From: Arthrobacter sp. StoSoilB20
GTDB lineage: Bacteria; Actinomycetota; Actinomycetes; Actinomycetales; Micrococcaceae
Assembly: GCF_019977295.1 (NCBI RefSeq)
Contig: NZ_AP024651.1
Span: 992,001-1,056,000 of the forward strand
Reading direction: 5' to 3'
Length of the DNA stretch: 64,000 nt
The notes below the pieces were generated by a model. That model did not search any database, had not been told where the DNA came from, and saw only the letters and a list, made by a program, of their open reading frames with translations. Shown piece after piece: positions 58,988 to 64,000 of the stretch (its first letter is position 1; every line of letters begins with the position of its first letter). The position numbers and the translations under genes are program-made.

Positions 58988-59454
58988 CCGGCTTGCCCGA
59001 AGCTCCTGCGTTGACGTTCCTCGCCACCCTCAATGTCAAAGTGGGCCTGGCGCTGGATGTCGGGATGACCCCGGAAGGGCAACGGCGGGTCATCCCCATC
59101 GTGGGAGGAACCGTGTCCGGACCACGCCTTCAAGGAAAGGTGCTGCCGGCGGGTGCCGATTACCAGGTCCAGCGCGACGCCGGACTGACCGAGCTGGACG
59201 CCAGGTACGTTGTGGAACTTGAGGACGGAGCCATGGTCTACGTCCACAACCAGGCGCTTCGTTCCGGAGCGGCGGAAGACCTGGACAGGCTCAACCGCGG
59301 TGAGGACGTAGACCCGGCATTGATCTATTTCCGCTGCACCCCACGGTTTTCCACCGCCGCTCCGGAACTGGCCTGGCTGAACAGGGTAGTCACTCTCGGA
59401 ACCGGGCGCCGAAGGCCTGGTTCGGTGGAAATCGATGTCTTTACTGTCGGGTAG
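58984..59454 (+). CDS. DUF3237 family protein
   Basis: This 156-residue small beta-barrel protein shows IVGGTVSGPRLQGKVLPAGADYQVQRDAG and DARYVVELEDGAMVYVHNQALR followed by a C-terminal YFRCTPRFSTAAPELAWLNR. These blocks are characteristic of DUF3237, found beside aromatic-acid and CoA-ligase genes but without proven activity. The GTG start overlaps the ligase stop (GTGA), so it is translated with the operon. It may bind or isomerise an intermediate. Confidence 0.85.
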   Translation: MTGLPEAPALTFLATLNVKVGLALDVGMTPEGQRRVIPIVGGTVSGPRLQGKVLPAGADYQVQRDAGLTELDARYVVELEDGAMVYVHNQALRSGAAEDLDRLNRGEDVDPALIYFRCTPRFSTAAPELAWLNRVVTLGTGRRRPGSVEIDVFTVG

Positions 59455-59623
59455 CTAAAGATCCGAGAGGCGGCTACCGGCCGACATAATCCGTTACCAA
59501 GCTAAATCCGGGTAAATTTCCTCCATCGAACTGCCTAATTCGCCTCCGGGGCATTACGATAAGCACGACTCACTCTGAGCAAGACGCATCATCGACTCAC
59601 ACCTAACCCCGGGGGATATACCA

Positions 59624-60106
59624 ATGAGCTCTTACCCGCAACAACCGCAGCAGACCCAGCCCTACGCCGCGCAGACCGGCGAACCGCCGCTGTGGGCACC
59701 GTACTACGGCGCTCCCATTGGTGCCGCTGTTAAGCGTTTCTTCAAGAAGTACACCGCGTTCAGCGGCCGTGCCAGCCGCAGCGAATACTGGTGGTGGACC
59801 TTGGTCAACGCCGTAGTTCTCATCGTTTTCCAGATTCTGATGACCACGGGTTTGTCTGTGGATGCCGACGGAACCCCGGTCTTTGGTGCCGGCTACATGG
59901 TAGGCCTGGCCCTTTTGGGCATTTGGGGCCTTGCCACCATCATCCCGTCCATCGCTTTGGTCATCCGTCGCCTGCATGATGGGAACTTCAGCGGCTTGTT
60001 CGCCCTGCTGCTCCTGATTCCCTTCGCTGGCCAGTTGGCTGTACTCATCATGTCGCTCCTGCCGTCCAACCCGGCCGGCCAGCGTTTTGACCAGCCGACT
60101 GCCTAG
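59624..60106 (+). CDS. DUF805 family membrane protein
   Basis: This 160-residue protein has a Gln/Pro-rich N-terminus and the DUF805 signature KKYTAFSGRASRSEYWWWTLVNAVV, then three to four helices and VIRRLHDGNFSGLFALLLLIPF. Function unknown; members are inner-membrane proteins. gggggat precedes the ATG. A strong terminator follows. Confidence 0.9.
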   Translation: MSSYPQQPQQTQPYAAQTGEPPLWAPYYGAPIGAAVKRFFKKYTAFSGRASRSEYWWWTLVNAVVLIVFQILMTTGLSVDADGTPVFGAGYMVGLALLGIWGLATIIPSIALVIRRLHDGNFSGLFALLLLIPFAGQLAVLIMSLLPSNPAGQRFDQPTA

Positions 60107-60131
60107 TCAGCCAAGCACCACGTTCCATAAG

Positions 60132-60164
60132 AAAAAGGGCGGCACCACGTGTGCCGCCCTTTTT
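60132..60164 (+). terminator. Rho-independent terminator after the DUF805 gene
   Basis: A perfect 14-bp stem (60132-60145 with 60151-60164, core gggcggcac) has a five-base loop and ends in five T residues. Confidence 0.93.
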
Positions 60165-60268
60165 CATGCCTTTCCCGTGACTTTCGTGCCGCAAAAGGAA
60201 CACCGTGACATGCTGTGACTGACACGGACCCACGCAACGATGGACCAGCCCCAAAGACGAGGAGTGCC

Positions 60269-61486
60269 ATGCCCAACCCTCCACGCAACAGGACCATCAG
60301 GCGTTGCGCCGTGGTGGGCGGCGGCATCATCGGCATTGCAGTAGCCAGGGAGTTGGGCCGCAGGCTCGGAGACGTCCACGTGACTGTATACGAGAAAGAA
60401 GACCGGCTCGCAGCTCACCAGACCGGGCACAACTCCGGGGTGGTCCACGCCGGCCTGTACTACGAGCCCGGTGGCCTGAAGGCAAGGCTGTGCCGCAGGG
60501 GAGTGGAGTTGCTCCAGGAATTCTGCGCCACCAAGAACCTTCCCTATGAGGCGTGCGGCAAGCTGGTCATCGCCCAGACCCCCGGGGAATCCAAGCGGCT
60601 GGACGCCATCTTCGCCAGGGCAACGGCCAACGGAGTCCCCGGCGTACGAATGCTCAGCGGCGGGCAGATACGCGAGGTGGAGCCAAACGCCGTCGGACTT
60701 TCCGCCTTGCACTCCCCGGAAACGGCGATCGTCGACTACACGGCCATCACCAACGCGCTCGCCGACGACGTCAGAAGCCAGGGTGGGACCATCCGCCTGG
60801 GGCAGGAAGTCATCTCACTTGAACAGCAGGGCAGTGGCGTGCTGGTCAGTACCAAGGACGGCGGGGAACACTATGACCTGGTGGTGGCATGTGCCGGACT
60901 GCAGTCGGACCGGTTGGCCGCGGCCACCGGGGAGCCCTCAACCCCACGGATCGTGCCGTTCTTTGGGCAGTACTACTTGCTGGGCAAGGAAGCCCGGGAT
61001 CAGGTGCGCGGCCTCATCTACCCTGTCCCGGATCCCAGGCATCCTTTCCTGGGCGTGCATCTGACCAAGCGCATTGACGGGGAAATGATGCTCGGCCCGA
61101 ACGCTTTTATCTCGTTCGGGCGGGAGTCCTATGCCTGGAACCAGGTGGCGTTGCGAGATGTCGCCAATTACGCGCTCTTCCCGGGGTTCTGGAATTTTGC
61201 CCGACAGAACGTGCCGTCGGCTGTCCGCGAATTCCAGACGGTAGTGAGCCGGAAAAAATTCATCCGGGAAGCAGTGCGCTTTGTTCCGGCCTTGGAAGGG
61301 GCAAGCATCCTCCCCGGCACCCGTGGCGTGCGGGCCCAGGCCATGAACGGCGACGGTTCACTGGTGGACGACTTCGTGATTGCACGACGCCGGAACACCG
61401 TTTTGGTGCGCAACGCGCCATCGCCGGGGGCTACGTCGTCGATGGCCATTGCGGAGTACATCGTGGAGCAGGCGCTGCAGGACTGA
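60269..61486 (+). CDS. lhgO: L-2-hydroxyglutarate oxidase
   Basis: This 405-residue FAD enzyme has the dinucleotide motif CAVVGGGIIGIAVARELG. HNSGVVHAGLYYEPGGLKARLCRRG follows, a conserved LhgO/YgaF block with the flavin-contacting His, then FPFFGQYY-like VPFFGQYYLL and GTRGVRAQAM near the C-terminus. It oxidises L-2-hydroxyglutarate to 2-oxoglutarate, usually passing electrons to the quinone pool. ATG 60269 has gaggag about five bases ahead; the longer frame starting at 60215 lacks one. Confidence 0.88.
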   Translation: MPNPPRNRTIRRCAVVGGGIIGIAVARELGRRLGDVHVTVYEKEDRLAAHQTGHNSGVVHAGLYYEPGGLKARLCRRGVELLQEFCATKNLPYEACGKLVIAQTPGESKRLDAIFARATANGVPGVRMLSGGQIREVEPNAVGLSALHSPETAIVDYTAITNALADDVRSQGGTIRLGQEVISLEQQGSGVLVSTKDGGEHYDLVVACAGLQSDRLAAATGEPSTPRIVPFFGQYYLLGKEARDQVRGLIYPVPDPRHPFLGVHLTKRIDGEMMLGPNAFISFGRESYAWNQVALRDVANYALFPGFWNFARQNVPSAVREFQTVVSRKKFIREAVRFVPALEGASILPGTRGVRAQAMNGDGSLVDDFVIARRRNTVLVRNAPSPGATSSMAIAEYIVEQALQD

Positions 61487-61550
61487 GGAGTTAACATGCC
61501 CGTGACGCGGCAGAAACGGCCCCCACATCATGGCTGGATACCGTTGCCGC

Positions 61551-61754
61551 ATGATCGCTTCACTGGCCTCGCTGGCAACCCGCATCGGCACTGGATTTTT
61601 GGCGTGGATCGAAGCCGCCTATGTCCTGGATTGCGCCGAAGGGGAGGCGGCCGATGAGCACCACCTGGCGTGGTTGCCCGCGCTGAGCGGGGTGACAGTG
61701 GCCGGCGCCCAGGCCATCCAGTCCCACGCCCTAAAGGTGCCCTCAGAGCCATAG
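61551..61754 (+). CDS. Small hypothetical protein (67 aa)
   Basis: The frame begins with a weakly hydrophobic helix (MIASLASLATRIGTGFLAWIEAAYVL) followed by an acidic segment. No family is recognised and no clear ribosome site is visible. Third-position G/C content is moderately coding-like. It may be a real small protein or a chance frame. Confidence 0.3.
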   Translation: MIASLASLATRIGTGFLAWIEAAYVLDCAEGEAADEHHLAWLPALSGVTVAGAQAIQSHALKVPSEP

Positions 61755-61879
61755 GGATTGCTGTCGAAGCTGCACAATGTTGCGTTGGGCACACTATTCG
61801 TTGATCGCGGGTACTATGCCCTAAACTGCTTCACTGGGTGCCGGAAGAGGCACCATGCAGCAACGAAAGCGAACCCTCA

Positions 61880-62182
61880 ATGGCTACTGATTACGACGCC
61901 CCGCGCAAGACCGAAGAAGAGTCTCCCGCTGAATCTCTTGAGGCTCTTCAGGCATCCCGTGGCAACGCTGCACAGACTGCAGTAATCGACGTCGAAGAGA
62001 ACGATACTGCCGAAGGAATCGACCTTCCGGGCGCCGATCTTTCCGGCGAAGAACTGACCGTCATTGTTGTCCCCGAGCAGTCGGACGAATTCACCTGTGG
62101 TTCCTGTTTCCTGGTCCGGCACCGCTCCCAGATTGCGCTTGAAAAGAACGGCCTCAAGTTCTGCAAGGACTGCGAAGGCTAA
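61880..62182 (+). CDS. DUF4193 family protein
   Basis: This 100-residue cytoplasmic protein begins MATDYDAPRKTEEESPAESLEAL and ends with a zinc-ribbon-like pair, CGSCF and CKDC, which is the pattern of the actinobacterial DUF4193 family. The middle is acidic. Function is unknown. A possible -10-like tactat sits upstream near 61811. Confidence 0.9.
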   Translation: MATDYDAPRKTEEESPAESLEALQASRGNAAQTAVIDVEENDTAEGIDLPGADLSGEELTVIVVPEQSDEFTCGSCFLVRHRSQIALEKNGLKFCKDCEG

Positions 62183-62398
62183 ACCACGCCAGGGTCTCCG
62201 TTATCTTCGATCACGAACACGGGTGCGAAGACCCTGGAATGTCCCTGCAACGGCCGCAAAAGCCGTCCTTAATGCCCGTCCCGTGACCACCCCGTTGTCC
62301 CTTTAACGGTTGTGCGCCGAAGCGGCCACAACAGGCCCGAAATGCCTCCTGCCCTCCTACTGTTGAAGTATCAACTTCGCCTGAAGGGGGCACAAAAA

Positions 62399-62944
62399 AT
62401 GAGGAAAATTGGAGCGGGCCTGGCAGCGGTCCTGGCTGCTGCCGGGCTCGGTCTGGCGGCGCCGGGGCCAGCCTCGGCAGCATCTTACTGCGGGTTGGCC
62501 TGGGGTTCGTTGGCCAAGGCCGACCCTGATATGAGTTCAGCCAATGTCACCAACGTACGGACCGGCCAGCAGCCCTGTTTCGACCGCCTGGTGATTGACA
62601 TGACGGGCAAAGTGGCCGGCTACTCCGTCCGCTATGTTCCGGTGGTCACCCAGGACGCCACGGGCTACCCCATCCCGGTGATCGGTGACGCGGACCTGCA
62701 AGTGGTAGTGACCGCGCCGTCGTACAACCAGTACAGCCAGCCGACCTACCTGCCCGCAGCCAAGGCGGAGCTCTCCGACGTCTCCGGTTACCAGACCTTC
62801 CGGCAGGTGGTTTATGCCGGCAGCTTTGAGGGCACCACAAGCATTGGGCTGGGAGTGCGTGCCCGGCTTCCGTTCAGGGTGCTCACCTTGGACGGGCCCG
62901 ACGGCGGCTCCCGCCTGGTAGTGGACGTCGCCCATCATTGGTAG
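62399..62944 (+). CDS. Secreted AMIN-like domain protein
   Basis: This 181-residue protein has a signal peptide (MRKIGAGLAAVLAAAGLGL, cleavage near ASA at residue 27). The mature beta-rich domain shows SSANVTNVRTGQQPCFDRLVIDMTGKVAGYSVRYV and VLTLDGPDGGSRLVVDVAHHW, the pattern of the AMIN-like family, which may bind cell-wall glycans. Two Cys could pair. gaaggggg lies about eight bases before ATG 62399. Confidence 0.82.
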   Translation: MRKIGAGLAAVLAAAGLGLAAPGPASAASYCGLAWGSLAKADPDMSSANVTNVRTGQQPCFDRLVIDMTGKVAGYSVRYVPVVTQDATGYPIPVIGDADLQVVVTAPSYNQYSQPTYLPAAKAELSDVSGYQTFRQVVYAGSFEGTTSIGLGVRARLPFRVLTLDGPDGGSRLVVDVAHHW

Positions 62945-62971
62945 GCCTGCTGAGGGTATGCCCAGAACCCA

Positions 62972-63019
62972 GGAAAGCTGCCAGTTCGCCGGAAAATTCC
63001 GGCGAACTGGCAGCTTTCC
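62972..63019. terminator. 23-bp perfect inverted repeat between convergent genes
   Basis: 62972-62994 and 62997-63019 are exactly complementary (core gctgccagttcgccgg). The centre is aaaatt. It follows the AMIN-like gene and precedes the stop of the convergent permease gene. Confidence 0.85.
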
Positions 63020-63053
63020 AGCATTTTCGGGAAGAGCGTTTTCGGGAAGCGCG

Positions 63054-64000
63054 CTACTCAGGTACCACCAAAGCGGGTGTGTCTTGCCGGATGGTCTCGC
63101 CCCGGAAGAACCCGGGCCGGATGCGGGCCATGATCAGCATCAGCACAGCACCCAGTGCCAGGATCCCGATGCCGAGGACGAACACCAGCCCTACGCCAAA
63201 GATCTCGGACCCACTGCCGAACTCCGGAGCCCAGCTGTCGATGGCGGTCTGCACGAACACCACGAACAGTCCCACGCCACCCACCAGGGGGCACACAAGC
63301 CGCAGGAAGAAGTTCCGGGCATTGTCGAACACGCTGTTACGGAAGTACCAGGCACAGGCGATGGCTGTGAGTCCGTAGTAGAAGCAGATCATCAGGCCGA
63401 GGGCCAGGATGGTGTCGTTGAGGACGTTCTCGCTGATTACGTGCATCACTGCATAGAAGCCCGCCGACAGGACACCGGCAGCAACTGTGGCGAAGCCCGG
63501 CGTCGAAAACTTCTTGCTCATGTGGCTGAAGCGCTCCGGCAGGGCGCCGTAGTGCGCCATGGCCAGCAGGCTGCGCGAGGGCGAGGTGAAGGTGGACTGC
63601 AGGGAGGCCGCCGAACTGGACAGCACCGCGAGGGACATGAGGATCGCAAACGGACCCATCACAGGCGACGCGAGCGCGGTAAAGACGTTGGCGTGGTTTT
63701 CCTCGTTGTTCAGGCCGATGCCTGTGTCGCCCACGCCGGCAAACATCATGGTGGCAATGGTGACCAGGAGGTAGATGCCCAGCACAATGACGGCCGTGAG
63801 CGTGCCTGCGAGTCCGGCGGTCTTCTTGCCGTTGGCGGTTTCCTCGTTCACGGTCAGGCAGACGTCCCAGCCCCAGTACACGAAGATCGACAACGAGATA
63901 CCGGCGGCTATCTGGCCAAAGGTTTCAATCTTGGTGACGTCGAACCAGTCCCAGCTGAAGGGAACAGCGGTCTCGGACGTGGACCAGTTGGCAAAGGCCA
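63054..64000 (-). CDS. APC-superfamily amino-acid permease (5' end outside window)
   Basis: The frame is open to the window end, leaving 315 codons of the C-terminal part. The visible residues start FANWSTSETAVPFSWDWFDV and include FVYWGWDVCLTVNEETANGKKTAG, a stretch typical of APC/GabP-like carriers in Actinobacteria. TSPSRSLLAMAHYGALPERF follows, then six or more helices. It probably imports an amino acid or polyamine with protons. The 23-bp hairpin ends its transcript. Confidence 0.88.
   Translation of the reverse strand, partial: AFANWSTSETAVPFSWDWFDVTKIETFGQIAAGISLSIFVYWGWDVCLTVNEETANGKKTAGLAGTLTAVIVLGIYLLVTIATMMFAGVGDTGIGLNNEENHANVFTALASPVMGPFAILMSLAVLSSSAASLQSTFTSPSRSLLAMAHYGALPERFSHMSKKFSTPGFATVAAGVLSAGFYAVMHVISENVLNDTILALGLMICFYYGLTAIACAWYFRNSVFDNARNFFLRLVCPLVGGVGLFVVFVQTAIDSWAPEFGSGSEIFGVGLVFVLGIGILALGAVLMLIMARIRPGFFRGETIRQDTPALVVPE

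Overview
The window is high-GC DNA from a free-living actinobacterium, most probably Arthrobacter or Paenarthrobacter (Micrococcaceae). The evidence is the G/C-rich third codon positions, frequent GTG/TTG starts, actinobacterial marker families (DUF3040, DUF4032, DUF4193, NnrD) and a secreted levan fructotransferase of the type known from Arthrobacter. Genes are mostly metabolic and arranged in short operons with regulators beside them. One tRNA, tRNA-Thr(UGU), is present. I saw no rRNA, CRISPR array, intact insertion sequence, integrase or phage structural gene.

Region 1 (1-13.2 kb): the 3' part of a FAD-linked glycolate/lactate-type oxidase, a repeat-rich spacer, a CynX-type MFS carrier and a flavin-binding PPOX protein. 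Then comes a minus-strand peptide/nickel-type ABC importer operon ending in a cytosine-deaminase-like amidohydrolase. A second amidohydrolase and a GntR/FCD regulator run divergently. Near-identical GntR-like palindromes lie in front of the MFS gene and in the ABC/amidohydrolase divergent region, so these genes probably form one regulon for uptake and hydrolysis of an unidentified nitrogenous compound.

Region 2 (13.2-21.3 kb) is housekeeping-like: a DUF4032 kinase-like protein, a GH20 hexosaminidase, a lone MsmK-type sugar ATPase, trehalose synthesis (otsA-otsB), a membrane-anchored DsbA-like protein and tRNA-Thr. Region 3 (21.3-30 kb) is accessory. It holds an AAA ATPase with a tiny partner behind an A/T-rich palindromic promoter, small secreted or membrane proteins, probable gene remnants, a DUF2306 protein and an HTH regulator/MFS efflux pair. 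Region 4 (29.5-32 kb) is a TasA/SipW-like export cluster with an Hpt-like protein that has lost its phospho-accepting histidine.

Region 5 (32.2-35.3 kb) is an NAD-salvage operon: PnuC transporter, NadR-type NMN adenylyltransferase/ribosylnicotinamide kinase, NrtR-type Nudix regulator, then an Arr rifamycin ADP-ribosyltransferase. A DedA protein follows on the other strand. Region 6 (36-43.9 kb) is a levan/difructose-anhydride locus. A Tat-exported levan fructotransferase faces an operon encoding an intracellular GH32 enzyme, a sugar ABC importer without ATPase, and a LacI regulator. Three LacI-type operators lie between the two transcription units.

Region 7 (44-51.8 kb) holds RecQ, NnrD, a histidine phosphatase, an NDH-2-like dehydrogenase, DUF3040, YqeY-like and DUF72 proteins and a frameshifted glycosyltransferase. 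Region 8 (51.9-59.5 kb) is a MarR-controlled catabolic operon: SDR, amidohydrolase, acyl-CoA dehydrogenase, MaoC hydratase, MHS-type MFS carrier, acyl-CoA ligase and DUF3237. It looks like a beta-oxidation-like pathway in which a metal-dependent hydrolase stands where a thiolase would be expected. Region 9 (59.6-64 kb) contains DUF805, LhgO, DUF4193, a secreted AMIN-like protein and the 3' part of an APC amino-acid permease.

All names rest on motif recognition by eye; no database search was possible.
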